From Croceibacterium atlanticum (GTDB lineage: Bacteria; Pseudomonadota; Alphaproteobacteria; Sphingomonadales; Sphingomonadaceae), in the NCBI RefSeq assembly GCF_001008165.2, contig NZ_CP011452.2, positions 1,488,001 through 1,552,000 on the forward strand: DNA of 64,000 nt, written 5' to 3'. A program made the translations under genes and the position numbers. The first letter of the stretch is position 1, and each line of letters begins with the position of its first letter. A model generated the notes under the pieces. The model had not been told where the DNA came from. It did no database searches and saw only the letters and a program-made list of their open reading frames with translations. Shown piece by piece: positions 26,747 through 35,652 of the stretch.

Positions 26747-29677
26747 ATGAGGAGACCCATCGAAAACATGCCCGACACCGCGAAAATGCCCGGGTCGGAG
26801 CGTGAAACCGCCACCTGGCCCGGCACGAATCAGGCTGGCGACGACCTGCGAATGCAGGCGCTGGCCCATGCGGGTATCGGCACCTGGCAGCTATTGCTGC
26901 AAACGGATGAATTCAGCTGCGATGAAACGGCAGCCCGCTTGCTCGGCGCCGGTGAAGCCTTTCCCCGTTCGGGTAATGCCGCGGACCTGCTGGCTTGCGT
27001 GGCCTTGCAGGACCGGCCGGATATTGGCGTGCGCATCCAGCTCTGTTCGCAGATGGGCACGCCGATCCATCGTTCATTCCGCCGGTTCGCGCAGGCAGGC
27101 GTGGAGGGATGGCTCGAACTGACGGCGAGCCGGGTCCAGCTGCCGGACGGACAACAGGCACTTATCGGCACCTTGCAAGACATCACCGATTGGCGGGAGA
27201 CCGAAGACCCCCAGAAACAATCCGGCGAAGTGCTGGCCCTGGCGCTGGAAAGCGCGGGTGCCGGGACCTGGGAGATACGGCTGGACGAGCCGCATTTGTT
27301 CCGCCTCTCGCCAGCGGCGCTCCGCATGTATTGCCTGCCGCCGGACCACCCCGGCACGATGACGCGCGATGAATGGATTTCCCTGATCGACCCCGAAAGC
27401 GCCGCCGATATGGCCGGGACTTTGGATCGTTTCATTGGATCGACCGAGCCGCATATGGCCGAATTCAAGGTTCGCGATCTGGGCGAAGGCGAACGCTGGC
27501 TGCGGATTCACGGATGCGCGGTAAACGGAGAGGACGGTCTGCCGGAAAAGATCGTGGGCCTGATCTATGATGATAGCGAGCGCAAGAAGGCGGATGAGAA
27601 GCTGCGCGAGAGCGAATGCCTGCTCCGGCTGAGCCAGGAAGCCGCCAGGATCGGCACATTCATGACCGAACCCGGCGGCGTGACCATTGGTTCGGAACAG
27701 TTCTTCCGCAATCTGGGCCTGCCCGCCGACACCGGCATTCTCGAGCATGAAATGCGTGCCCGGCTGTATCATCCCGAAGACCGGGACAGGGTCCGCGCCA
27801 ATATCGACGCCGTTATCGCCGAGAGACAAGATTACCACGAGATGGAATATCGCATCTATCGCGCCGATAATGGCGAGGAACGATGGATGCTTTCCCGCAT
27901 CCGCCCGATATGGGACGGGCAAGGCAGGCCCCTGCGTATCGCCGGCGCGCATATCGATATTACCGAAGCGAAATCCGCCGCGCTGAAATTGCGCCGCACC
28001 GAAATGCTGAATCGCGGGATTGTCGATTCCAGCCCCGACTGCATCATGGTTCTCGATATTTCCGGAAGACTGCGCTTCATCAGCAAGAGAGGGCGCGAAG
28101 CGCTTGGCATCAATGATGAAAACTCCCTGATCGGCCACTACTGGCCCGATCAGTGGCCGCCAGAAGCAAGGGCGCATGTGGCAGCGGCCATTGCCGACGC
28201 GGCGCAAGGATCGACGGGCCGTTTCAATGCCCGCGGCGCAGTCAGGCGTGGGACCAGGAGGTGGTGGGACGCAGTCGTATCTCCGCTGATGAACGAACAT
28301 GGTGAAATAACCCGCCTTCTCGCCATTTCCCGCGACGTGACGGAACTGCGCGAACAATCCGAACGCATACGCTGGGCCGCCGAACATGACACGCTGACCG
28401 GCCTGGCGAACCGAAACACCTTCGATCACCGGCTGGACGAACTGATCGATCAGGCGCGGCTCCGTAAGGAAAATATCGGGCTGCTCGCCCTGGATGTCGA
28501 CGATTTCAAGCAAGTGAACGACACGCTGGGCCACGATGCGGGCGATGCCTTGCTGAAGACCCTGGCCACGCGCGTGCGGGGCCTGCTGCGCGAAGGCGAT
28601 TTCGTTGCGCGGCTGGGCGGGGACGAATTCGCCGTAGTGTTGAAGGACATTCCGGACGATACGGTTCTTCCGAAACTGGGCGAACGGATCATAGCTGCCC
28701 TGAACCAGCCCATTCCGCATGGCGGCTGCATACTCGATTGCCGGGTCAGCATCGGCGCCGCGATCTTCCCGCAGCATGGCAATACGCGCGACGAATTGCT
28801 CAAAAGTGCCGATACCGCGCTTTACGCCGCAAAGTCGCGCGGGCGGAACAACATCCTGCTGTATGAAAGCTCTCTCCGGTCCGAACTGGACCGCCGCAGC
28901 GCCATGATCTCGAAAGCGCGATCCGCCTTGCGGGCAGATAATGTGGAACCGTTCTACCAACCGCAAATCTGCCTGCGCAGCGGCCAGGTCGACGGGTTCG
29001 AGGCCCTGCTGCGATGGCGCGATAAAGACGGCGCCCTGCACGCCCCTGCGGAAATCGAAGCAGCCTTTGCCGATCTGGAACTGGCCCATGAAATCAGCGA
29101 ACGCATGCAGGACCGCATCATCGACGACATGCGCCGATGGCGCGAAGACGGGCTGGAATTTGGCCATGTAGCGGTCAATGCCGCAGCCGCCGAATTCAGC
29201 CGCAACGATTTTGCATCACGCCTGCTGGACAAGCTGGATGCCGCCCGTGTGCCCGCCAATTACCTGCAGGTCGAAGTCACCGAAACGGTTTTTCTGGGCC
29301 GAGGGGCCGATCATGTCGGCGCGGCGCTGCAGGCGCTCAAGGCGCGGGGCATCGCCATCGCGCTGGACGATTTCGGAACGGGCTATGCCTCGCTCTCCCA
29401 TCTCAAGAATTTCCCGGTGGACGTGATCAAGATCGACCGTTCCTTCATCCGGGATCTCGTCCGCGACACGGACGATACGGCAATCGTCTGCGCCCTGCTC
29501 GGCCTTGCCGGCAAACTGAATATCAAGACCGTGGCGGAAGGGATCGAGACGCCGGAACAGGCATCGTTCCTGATCCGGCAGGGCTGCGATGTCGGCCAGG
29601 GTTATTTCTTCGGCCGCCCGCTTGCGGCCTCAAGCGTGCCGGATATCATCGCCCGGACGAGCCGGGTCTCCGCCTGA
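26747..29677 (+). CDS. PAS-GGDEF-EAL cyclic-di-GMP signalling protein
   Basis: A 976-residue cytoplasmic signalling protein without clear membrane helices. Several PAS/PAC sensor modules fill residues about 35-555. The diguanylate cyclase domain has an intact GGDEF at 624-628 and a product-inhibition I-site R615-x-x-D618. The phosphodiesterase domain has an intact EAL at 752-754, DDFGTGYASLSHLKNFPVDVIKID and AEGIETPEQ. Both catalytic activities are therefore possible. The start is either 26747 or the ATG at 26768, which has GAGGAG 14 bases upstream. The gene is monocistronic and converges on the plug-like lipoprotein gene. Its signal and output are unknown. Confidence 0.93.
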   Translation: MRRPIENMPDTAKMPGSERETATWPGTNQAGDDLRMQALAHAGIGTWQLLLQTDEFSCDETAARLLGAGEAFPRSGNAADLLACVALQDRPDIGVRIQLCSQMGTPIHRSFRRFAQAGVEGWLELTASRVQLPDGQQALIGTLQDITDWRETEDPQKQSGEVLALALESAGAGTWEIRLDEPHLFRLSPAALRMYCLPPDHPGTMTRDEWISLIDPESAADMAGTLDRFIGSTEPHMAEFKVRDLGEGERWLRIHGCAVNGEDGLPEKIVGLIYDDSERKKADEKLRESECLLRLSQEAARIGTFMTEPGGVTIGSEQFFRNLGLPADTGILEHEMRARLYHPEDRDRVRANIDAVIAERQDYHEMEYRIYRADNGEERWMLSRIRPIWDGQGRPLRIAGAHIDITEAKSAALKLRRTEMLNRGIVDSSPDCIMVLDISGRLRFISKRGREALGINDENSLIGHYWPDQWPPEARAHVAAAIADAAQGSTGRFNARGAVRRGTRRWWDAVVSPLMNEHGEITRLLAISRDVTELREQSERIRWAAEHDTLTGLANRNTFDHRLDELIDQARLRKENIGLLALDVDDFKQVNDTLGHDAGDALLKTLATRVRGLLREGDFVARLGGDEFAVVLKDIPDDTVLPKLGERIIAALNQPIPHGGCILDCRVSIGAAIFPQHGNTRDELLKSADTALYAAKSRGRNNILLYESSLRSELDRRSAMISKARSALRADNVEPFYQPQICLRSGQVDGFEALLRWRDKDGALHAPAEIEAAFADLELAHEISERMQDRIIDDMRRWREDGLEFGHVAVNAAAAEFSRNDFASRLLDKLDAARVPANYLQVEVTETVFLGRGADHVGAALQALKARGIAIALDDFGTGYASLSHLKNFPVDVIKIDRSFIRDLVRDTDDTAIVCALLGLAGKLNIKTVAEGIETPEQASFLIRQGCDVGQGYFFGRPLAASSVPDIIARTSRVSA

Positions 29678-29703
29678 CAGGGCCCCTTGGCCCCGAAGCA
29701 CCG

Positions 29704-30162
29704 TCAGCTCAGATGATCGCGGGCGTAATCGTCTTCCTTCAGGACAAGATTCGCCAGCAGGCCGCCAGCGCCCGGGATACCGTGCGACGAAGCATCGATA
29801 ATCTCGATCCGCAGCACCTCTCCAGCCGGAATTTCAGCCAGGCGCGCCCGGACATTGCCTTCGTCTCCGGGGACATATTCGCCATCGATCAGGACATTGC
29901 CCTGCCCCTGCCCATTCCCGCGAATGATGAAATCGGGCACGTGGCGCAGCATGTCATGCGCATTTTTTGGCGCGAAATATGTGAATTGTTCCGGCATGTA
30001 GAGCAAGGCGCCCTTCACGCCCGGCAGTTCGAGCGGTTCGGGCACCGGTGCATCGGCCGTCTGCGGCGAGCAGGCGGCCATGGGTATGGCAAGCAGAAGC
30101 GGGGGCAGGCCGGAAAAACCACCTGCGCGCCGTGCCCGGCCAAGGGATAACGTCTTGTCCAT
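29704..30162 (-). CDS. Lipoprotein consisting only of a TonB-receptor plug-like domain
   Basis: A 152-residue protein. Residues 1-30 form a signal peptide (LPPLLLAIPMAAC) with a lipobox-like end at C31, suggesting a lipid anchor. Residues about 55-150 match the sphingomonad TonB-receptor plug: FTYFAPKNAHDMLRHVPDFIIRG, GNVLIDGEYVPG, VLRIEIIDAS and GIPGAGGLLANLVLKED. No beta-barrel follows: the stop at 29704 is 27 bases from the end of the convergent GGDEF/EAL gene. It may be a remnant of a deleted receptor or a genuine stand-alone plug lipoprotein. The presence of its own lipoprotein signal and intact frame favours the latter, but this is inference. It is divergent from clpP. Confidence 0.65.
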   Translation of the reverse strand: MDKTLSLGRARRAGGFSGLPPLLLAIPMAACSPQTADAPVPEPLELPGVKGALLYMPEQFTYFAPKNAHDMLRHVPDFIIRGNGQGQGNVLIDGEYVPGDEGNVRARLAEIPAGEVLRIEIIDASSHGIPGAGGLLANLVLKEDDYARDHLS

Positions 30163-30319
30163 CTGAGCGTTGTCGTTCCTTGCGTTCCCGAAAGGTGAGC
30201 GCTTCTGCAGAGCGCTTTTTCCGTTCGATAGACGACTTTGAAACACAGTGCACGCAATACACTTGAAGATATGTGCCATAGGGGCGACATAGGCGCTCCG
30301 ACATTTTAAGAGGAATTCC

Positions 30320-31009
30320 ATGATCGACGTGTTCGGCGACAACAATCCCCAAGGCCAGTTCACCACGGACCCGCTCACCGGCGCGCTGGTTCCCGTCGTC
30401 GTTGAAAGCACGAGCCGCGGCGAACGCAGCTTCGACATTTTCAGCCGCCTGCTGCGCGAACGCATCGTTTTCGTCACCGGCCAGGTGGAAGACAATATGG
30501 CTTCGCTGATCGTGGCCCAGCTGCTGTTCCTGGAAAGCGAGAATTCGCAGGACATTTCCATGTACATCAATTCGCCGGGCGGCGTGGTGACTGCGGGCAT
30601 GGCGATCCATGACACGATGCAGTATATCAAGCCGAAGGTGCGGACCGTCTGCATCGGCCAGGCCGCATCCATGGGCAGTTTCCTGCTCGCGGCCGGTGAA
30701 CCGGGGATGCGCGTTGCCCTCCCCAATGCGCGGATCATGGTCCATCAGCCCAGCGGCGGCGCACGCGGCATGGCCTCGGACATCGAAATCCAGGCGAAGG
30801 AAATCCTGCGTATCCGCAGCCGGATGAATGATCTCTACGTGAAATATACTGGCCAGAGCCTGACCGATATCGAGAAGGCCCTGGATCGCGACACCTTCCT
30901 GGAAGCCGAAGAAGCGAAGCAGTTCGGCATTGTCGACCAGGTGTTTGCCCACCGTCCCAAGGACCAGGCAACCGGGGACGAAAGCGGTTCGGGGGGTGCC
31001 CCCGAATAG
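30320..31009 (+). CDS. clpP: ATP-dependent Clp protease proteolytic subunit
   Basis: ClpP forms the tetradecameric serine protease chamber that works with ClpX or ClpA. The 229-residue protein has the catalytic Ser in GQAASMGS (S117) and catalytic His in MVHQPSGG (H142), with the oxyanion loop INSPGG. The start has AGAGGAATTCC upstream. The C-terminus extends about 15 residues beyond the usual end ([11 protein letters not shown]). clpX follows on the same strand after 181 bases that contain a hairpin. The gene is divergent from the plug-like lipoprotein. Confidence 0.97.
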   Translation: MIDVFGDNNPQGQFTTDPLTGALVPVVVESTSRGERSFDIFSRLLRERIVFVTGQVEDNMASLIVAQLLFLESENSQDISMYINSPGGVVTAGMAIHDTMQYIKPKVRTVCIGQAASMGSFLLAAGEPGMRVALPNARIMVHQPSGGARGMASDIEIQAKEILRIRSRMNDLYVKYTGQSLTDIEKALDRDTFLEAEEAKQFGIVDQVFAHRPKDQATGDESGSGGAPE

Positions 31010-31015
31010 GTAATG

Positions 31016-31051
31016 CCGTTGCGCCTGGCCCCTTCGGGGGCCCGGCAACGG
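31016..31051 (+). terminator. Hairpin between clpP and clpX
   Basis: CCGTTGC-CC-GGCCCC (from 31016) pairs with GGGGCC-GG-CAACGG (to 31051) around a TTCG tetraloop, with small bulges. There is no strong T run (TAGGAATTT follows), so it may attenuate rather than stop transcription, or stabilise the clpP transcript. Confidence 0.55.
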
Positions 31052-31190
31052 TAGGAATTTGGCAACCTTGCCCCTTCAGCCAATGGCAAGCCGGGGGTTA
31101 TTAAGGATGTCTTGATTGATATTGTCTCGCCCGTGATTACATTCAACGGGCGATTCCCGCGGTGTGCCCTCCGCGGAACAGGACGAGAGT

Positions 31191-32459
31191 ATGACGAAAT
31201 TGAGCGGATCTGACAGCAAGAGCACTCTCTACTGCAGTTTTTGCGGTAAGTCTCAGCATGAAGTGCGCAAGCTGATAGCCGGTCCCACCGTGTTCATCTG
31301 CGATGAATGCGTGGAACTGTGCAACGATATCATCCGCGAGGAAACGAAGGGCGGCCTTGCCGGCAAGAAGGAAGGCGACGTCCCGACCCCGCAGGAAATC
31401 TGCAACACGCTGAACGATTATGTGATCGGGCAGGACCGCGCCAAGCGCGTGCTGTCGGTTGCCGTGCATAATCACTACAAGCGGCTGAAACATTCCAGCA
31501 AGACCAGCGATGTCGAACTGGCGAAGTCCAACATTCTGCTGGTCGGTCCCACGGGTTCGGGCAAGACGCTGCTGGCGCAGACGCTGGCGCGCACGTTTGA
31601 CGTGCCCTTCACCATGGCCGATGCAACCACGCTGACCGAAGCCGGCTATGTCGGTGAAGACGTGGAAAACATCATCCTCAAGCTGCTGCAGGCCAGCGAC
31701 TATAATGTCGAAAAGGCGCAGCACGGCATCGTCTATATCGACGAGATCGACAAGATCACCCGCAAGGCGGAAAACCCGTCCATCACCCGCGACGTCAGCG
31801 GCGAAGGCGTGCAGCAGGCCCTGCTGAAGCTGATGGAAGGCACCACTGCCAGCGTCCCCCCGCAGGGTGGACGCAAGCATCCGCAGCAGGAATTCCTGCA
31901 GGTGGACACGACCAACATCCTGTTCATCTGTGGCGGCGCATTTGCCGGCCTGGAAAAGGTGATCAGCGACCGCCTGCAGAAGCGCTCCATCGGTTTTGGC
32001 GCCAATGTCGCCGATCCGGAAAAGCGCGACATCGGCCAGATGCTGGAAAAATGCGAACCGGAAGATCTGCTGAAATTCGGCCTGATCCCGGAATTCGTCG
32101 GCCGTCTGCCGGTCATCGCCACGCTGCATGATCTAGACGTTCCGGCCCTGGTGGAAATCCTGAAGGAGCCGAAGAACGCGCTGGTCAAGCAATATGCCCG
32201 CCTGTTCGAGATCGAAGAGGTTGCGCTGACCTTCACGGACGAGGCGCTGGAAGCCATCGCCCGGAAGGCGATCAAGCGGAAGACCGGCGCCCGCGGCCTG
32301 CGTTCGATCGTGGAAGCGATCCTGCTGGACACGATGTTCGACCTGCCCGGCATGGAAGGTGTGACCGAAGTCGTGGTCGACAAGGAAGTGGTGGACGGCC
32401 GCAAGGAACCGATCCGCGTAGTTTCCGGCGAAGGCAAGAAGAAGGAAGAGGCGGCTTAA
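31191..32459 (+). CDS. clpX: ATP-dependent Clp protease ATP-binding subunit ClpX
   Basis: ClpX is the hexameric AAA+ unfoldase that feeds substrates to ClpP; in alphaproteobacteria ClpXP also degrades CtrA. The 422-residue protein has the N-terminal C4 zinc finger (C15, C18, C37, C40), Walker A GPTGSGKT, Walker [11 protein letters not shown], the pore loop GYVGEDV and sensor-2 GARGLRSI. The start at 31191 is preceded by GGACGAGAG. An ATG nine codons upstream is less likely because the zinc-finger family starts near [10 protein letters not shown]. An inverted repeat follows the stop. Confidence 0.98.
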   Translation: MTKLSGSDSKSTLYCSFCGKSQHEVRKLIAGPTVFICDECVELCNDIIREETKGGLAGKKEGDVPTPQEICNTLNDYVIGQDRAKRVLSVAVHNHYKRLKHSSKTSDVELAKSNILLVGPTGSGKTLLAQTLARTFDVPFTMADATTLTEAGYVGEDVENIILKLLQASDYNVEKAQHGIVYIDEIDKITRKAENPSITRDVSGEGVQQALLKLMEGTTASVPPQGGRKHPQQEFLQVDTTNILFICGGAFAGLEKVISDRLQKRSIGFGANVADPEKRDIGQMLEKCEPEDLLKFGLIPEFVGRLPVIATLHDLDVPALVEILKEPKNALVKQYARLFEIEEVALTFTDEALEAIARKAIKRKTGARGLRSIVEAILLDTMFDLPGMEGVTEVVVDKEVVDGRKEPIRVVSGEGKKKEEAA

Positions 32460-32496
32460 AGCCGCCGCTTCCCCGCCTACCCCATCAGAGCTGAAC

Positions 32497-32523
32497 CCGG
32501 ATGGCAGCAATGCCGCCATCCGG
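32497..32523 (+). terminator. Hairpin downstream of clpX
   Basis: A perfect 9-base stem CCGGATGGC / GCCATCCGG (32497-32505 with 32515-32523) encloses a 9-base loop. It lies 38 bases after the clpX stop and has no T run. It is a plausible transcript end; the rest of 32460-32655 shows nothing else. Confidence 0.5.
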
Positions 32524-32655
32524 CCATGAACTGGCGCGCGGTGCCAGGGCTTCTATCTCGCCCAGCGTAGGCAGTAGAGACTAAAGCTCCTCTTCCAGCC
32601 GAGCGCTCCGTCTCGCAGGGCGCAGATGCCGAGGGCAAGATGCGGAGATGCGCGC

Positions 32656-33588
32656 TCAGGCGCAGTCGATACAGTGATCCGCCTGCGCGCCGCTTTCCAC
32701 CTGGATCGTGGCATGGCCGATATGGAAACGCTCCTCCAGCCCATGTGCGACTTCGTGCAGGAAGGCATCGCCGCGATGGCCGCCGGGCATGACCAGATGC
32801 GCGGTCAGCGCGGTTTCCGTCGTGCTCATCGGCCAGATATGCAGATCGTGCACGGCCTGCACTCCATCAAGCTGTGACAGGAAGCCGCGCACTTCGCCTT
32901 CGTCGATATCGTCGGGCACGGCCAGCAGGCCCATCTTCACGCTATCCTTCAGCAGGCCCCAGGTGCCCCAGCCGATCACCAGCACGATCAGCAGGCTGGT
33001 GACAGGATCGATCCACAGCCTGCCGGTCAGCAGGATCAGCAGACCCGCCACGACCACACCCAGGCTTACCAGCGCATCCGCCGCCATATGCAGGAAGGCA
33101 CCGCGAATATTGATGTCGCTCTTGCGTCCGCCGACGAAAAGCAGCGCGGTGGCGGTGTTGATCACGATGCCGATCCCGGCGACCACGATCATGGTCATCC
33201 CCTGCACCGGCGCGGGGTCGTAAAAGCGGTGGATGGTTTCAAACAGGATCGCGCCGAGCGCCACCATCAGCAGGCCGGCATTGGCCAGCGCGGCCAGAAT
33301 CGAACTGGCCTTGTAGCCATAGGTGAAGCGGGCATTTGCAGGCTTTGCCGCCATGATGGAGGCGGCCCATGCGATCACCAGGCTGAGCACGTCCGACAGA
33401 TTGTGCCCGGCATCGGCCACCAGCGCCATGGAGCCGGAAATGAAGCCATAGCCAGCCTCCACCACCACGAACACGGAATTGAGCACGATGCCGATTGCAA
33501 AGGCGCGGCCATAACTGGCCGGCGCGTGGCTATGGCCGGCCGAATGACCGTGCGAATGCCCGTGGCTATGTGAGTGTGCGGCCCCCAT
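32656..33588 (-). CDS. Cation diffusion facilitator (CzcD/ZitB-like metal exporter)
   Basis: A 310-residue CDF transporter that exports Zn2+ or other divalent metals from the cytoplasm. It starts with a His-rich segment (SHSHGHSHGHSAGHSHA), then six membrane helices with metal-site pairs HNLSD (about 62-66) and HMAAD (about 166-170), and a cytoplasmic C-terminal domain (about 215-300) with HDLHIW and TETALTAHLV. The C-terminus ends in HCIDCA, adding possible metal ligands. It is preceded by mtgA on the same strand with a 5-base gap. No metal regulator is adjacent. Confidence 0.92.
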   Translation of the reverse strand: MGAAHSHSHGHSHGHSAGHSHAPASYGRAFAIGIVLNSVFVVVEAGYGFISGSMALVADAGHNLSDVLSLVIAWAASIMAAKPANARFTYGYKASSILAALANAGLLMVALGAILFETIHRFYDPAPVQGMTMIVVAGIGIVINTATALLFVGGRKSDINIRGAFLHMAADALVSLGVVVAGLLILLTGRLWIDPVTSLLIVLVIGWGTWGLLKDSVKMGLLAVPDDIDEGEVRGFLSQLDGVQAVHDLHIWPMSTTETALTAHLVMPGGHRGDAFLHEVAHGLEERFHIGHATIQVESGAQADHCIDCA

Positions 33589-33593
33589 GTAAT

Positions 33594-34265
33594 TCAGTCA
33601 TAGACGCAGGCGTCGAGCCCGTCACGCCTGACGACACCAATTCGTGCCTGGATCGTATTGCCATAGCGGCGGGTGAACCCGGTCGGATTCACCACCGGGC
33701 GCTCTTTCGGCAGCGGCAGGGCCGCCGCCATGCGTGCCGCCTCCATCCGGCTCAGCCGCGCGGCGGAATGGTTGAAATAACGCTGCGCCCCGGCCTCCAC
33801 GCCATAGGTCCCGATCCCGGTTTCCGCGACGTTGAGATAGACTTCCATGATCCGCCGCTTGCCCCAGATATTCTCGATCAGGAGAGTGAACCAGGCCTCC
33901 AGCCCCTTGCGGAAATAGCCGCCGCCCTGCCACAGAAACACGTTCTTGGCCGTCTGCTGGCTGATGGTGGAACCGCCGCGTATGCGGCCGCCCCTGGCAT
34001 TCTGTTCCATCGCCTTTTCGATCGCTTCGCGGTCGAAACCATTATGGCTGCAGAACTTCCCGTCTTCGGCGGCGATCACCGCGCTGACCATGTTCCGGTC
34101 GATGCGGCTCAACGGCTCCCAATCCTTGGTGATCGAATTTTCGTCCATCAGCATGGTCGCCGTCACCGGCACCGGCACGAAACGGAAGATCACGACCAGC
34201 AACAGGCTGATCGCCACGAAAAGCACGATTGCCCAGATCAGGAAACGGAGGATGCGGATCGCCAT
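33594..34265 (-). CDS. mtgA: Monofunctional biosynthetic peptidoglycan transglycosylase
   Basis: A 223-residue GT51 enzyme that polymerises lipid II into glycan strands at the outer face of the inner membrane. An N-terminal transmembrane helix (about 8-29) anchors the GT51 domain. The catalytic Glu is E67 in AVIAAEDGKF, followed by the signature GGSTISQQTAKNVFLW and RRIMEVYLNVAETG. There is no transpeptidase domain, which defines the MtgA class. The cation exporter follows after 5 bases. The start overlaps no other gene, and the small membrane-protein gene lies upstream on the opposite strand. Confidence 0.95.
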   Translation of the reverse strand: MAIRILRFLIWAIVLFVAISLLLVVIFRFVPVPVTATMLMDENSITKDWEPLSRIDRNMVSAVIAAEDGKFCSHNGFDREAIEKAMEQNARGGRIRGGSTISQQTAKNVFLWQGGGYFRKGLEAWFTLLIENIWGKRRIMEVYLNVAETGIGTYGVEAGAQRYFNHSAARLSRMEAARMAAALPLPKERPVVNPTGFTRRYGNTIQARIGVVRRDGLDACVYD

Positions 34266-34331
34266 GCTGCTTTTTTATTTCTTCACCCGGCAATATGCTA
34301 GCACCCCTAACGATAAGAGGGAGAGACTGTC

Positions 34332-34532
34332 ATGGTACAAATTGTCGGCTGGCTTGGGTGCTTTTATCTGGTCGTAAAAGCTATGGAATTTCAAGCCGAT
34401 CCCAGATTTCGCAACACCGAGGGCGAGCTGAACGGGAATGCGGCAGTTGCAGCCTTGATCTCTTGGGGCGGCGCAATCGCATTCGCCGTTTGGATCTGGG
34501 CCCAAGGTCAAGCGATAGACTACGCCTTTTGA
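34332..34532 (+). CDS. Small hydrophobic membrane protein, unknown function
   Basis: A 66-residue protein that I do not recognise beyond its layout: an N-terminal hydrophobic segment (VQIVGWLGCFYLVVKAM), a polar loop (EFQADPRFRNTEGELNGN) and a second hydrophobic helix (AAVAALISWGGAIAFAVWIWA). This predicts a two-helix inner-membrane protein. A strong AGAGGGAGAG site 8 bases upstream supports the start. The gene is followed by a large hairpin and is divergent from mtgA. Base composition is somewhat less GC-rich than its neighbours. Confidence 0.7.
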   Translation: MVQIVGWLGCFYLVVKAMEFQADPRFRNTEGELNGNAAVAALISWGGAIAFAVWIWAQGQAIDYAF

Positions 34533-34538
34533 CGCCTC

Positions 34539-34588
34539 AAAGCCAAGACGGGCCCAGTCCCCAAGGACTGAGCCCATCTCTTGGCTTT
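34539..34588. terminator. Bidirectional terminator hairpin between small membrane protein and rpoH
   Basis: AAAGCCAAGA (34539-34548) pairs perfectly with TCTTGGCTTT (34579-34588), with an inner stem GGGC-CAGTCC / GGACTG-GCCC around CCAA. The flanking A and T tracts belong to the stem, so it can serve both convergent genes. Confidence 0.75.
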
Positions 34589-34593
34589 GCAAT

Positions 34594-35505
34594 TCAGGCC
34601 GCCGGCAGCAGCTTCTCGCCGGCAATCCGCTGCATTGCCTTCTGCAGCTTTTCGAAGGCGCGAACCTCGATCTGGCGGATGCGTTCGCGGCTCACTGCAT
34701 AGACCTGGCTCAGCTCTTCCAGCGTCTGCGGATTTTCCGTCAGGCGCCGTTCCGTGAGAATATGCTTCTCGCGGTCGTTCAAACTGTCCATCGCCTCCAC
34801 CAGCATGCCGTGGCGCACTTCGGCCTCTTCCGCATCGGCAACCACCGCGTCCTGCAACGGGCGGTCATCGGTCAGCCAATCCTGCCACTGGCCGGAGCCT
34901 TCCTCGTCACTGCGCATGCTGACATTCAGCGAAGCATCGCCGCCCATCATCATGCGCCGGTTCATGTTGATCACTTCCTGCTCGGGCACGCCCAGATCGG
35001 TGGCGATCTTGGTCACGTCCTCGATGCTGAGGTCAGTGTCTTCATAGGCTTCCAGCTGCTTTTTCATCCGGCGCAGGTTGAAGAACAGCTTCTTCTGCGC
35101 GGCGGTGGTGCCCATCTTCACGAGCGACCACGAGCGGAGGATGAATTCCTGGATGCTGGCCTTGATCCACCACATTGCATAGGTGGCGAGGCGGAAGCCC
35201 CGATCGGGCTCGAACTTCTTCACGCCCTGCATCAGGCCGACATTGCCTTCGGAAATCAGGTCGCTCACCGGCAGGCCATATCCGCGGTATCCCATGGCGA
35301 TCTTCGCCACGAGCCGCAGATGGCTCGTCACCAATTGCGCGGCAGCTTCCGGATCTTCATGTTCCTGATAGCGCTTGGCGAGCATATATTCCTGCTCCGC
35401 CGTCAGCACGGGGAATTTCTTGATCTCGGCCAGATAACGGTTGAGGCTCTGCTCGCCGCCAAGTGCCGGAACCGACATTCCCTTCTTGATCTTCGCGTTG
35501 CTCAC
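34594..35505 (-). CDS. rpoH: RNA polymerase heat-shock sigma factor RpoH (sigma-32)
   Basis: A 303-residue sigma-70 family factor of the RpoH group that directs RNA polymerase to heat-shock promoters. Region 2 contains the RpoH-type core-binding stretch (LVAKIAMGYRGYGLPVSDLISEG) and RLATYAMWWIKASIQEFIL. The RpoH box QKKLFFNLRR and region 4 (TLEELSQVYAVSRERIRQIE) are present. The GTG at 35505 (VSNAKIKKG) is chosen as start because it gives the usual RpoH N-terminus; the next ATG (35478) would cut it. An AAAGG lies about 12 bases upstream of the GTG. The RluD-type gene lies upstream on the same strand after 147 bases. Confidence 0.95.
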   Translation of the reverse strand: MSNAKIKKGMSVPALGGEQSLNRYLAEIKKFPVLTAEQEYMLAKRYQEHEDPEAAAQLVTSHLRLVAKIAMGYRGYGLPVSDLISEGNVGLMQGVKKFEPDRGFRLATYAMWWIKASIQEFILRSWSLVKMGTTAAQKKLFFNLRRMKKQLEAYEDTDLSIEDVTKIATDLGVPEQEVINMNRRMMMGGDASLNVSMRSDEEGSGQWQDWLTDDRPLQDAVVADAEEAEVRHGMLVEAMDSLNDREKHILTERRLTENPQTLEELSQVYAVSRERIRQIEVRAFEKLQKAMQRIAGEKLLPAA

Positions 35506-35652
35506 TTTTTTCCCAAACCTTTCTTTTGTCGGCCTTCCTGTTTCGCGGACCCCTGCCGGGCATCCGCAGGATGTGGCCACACCACCCCAATCCACTTCCA
35601 TAACGCTCTTCTATACCGGATTATCCCGGTTTGCGGCTGCATTTCGTCGATC

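Noticed and set aside
27074-29167. 697-codon minus-strand frame opposite the GGDEF/EAL gene
   Set aside because: Composition is that of antisense sequence and the plus strand encodes intact catalytic motifs.
30163-30319. Heat-shock (RpoH) promoter upstream of clpP
   Set aside because: CTTGAA near 30262 is followed by CCAT after only about 8-9 bases, too short for the usual spacing; no convincing site.
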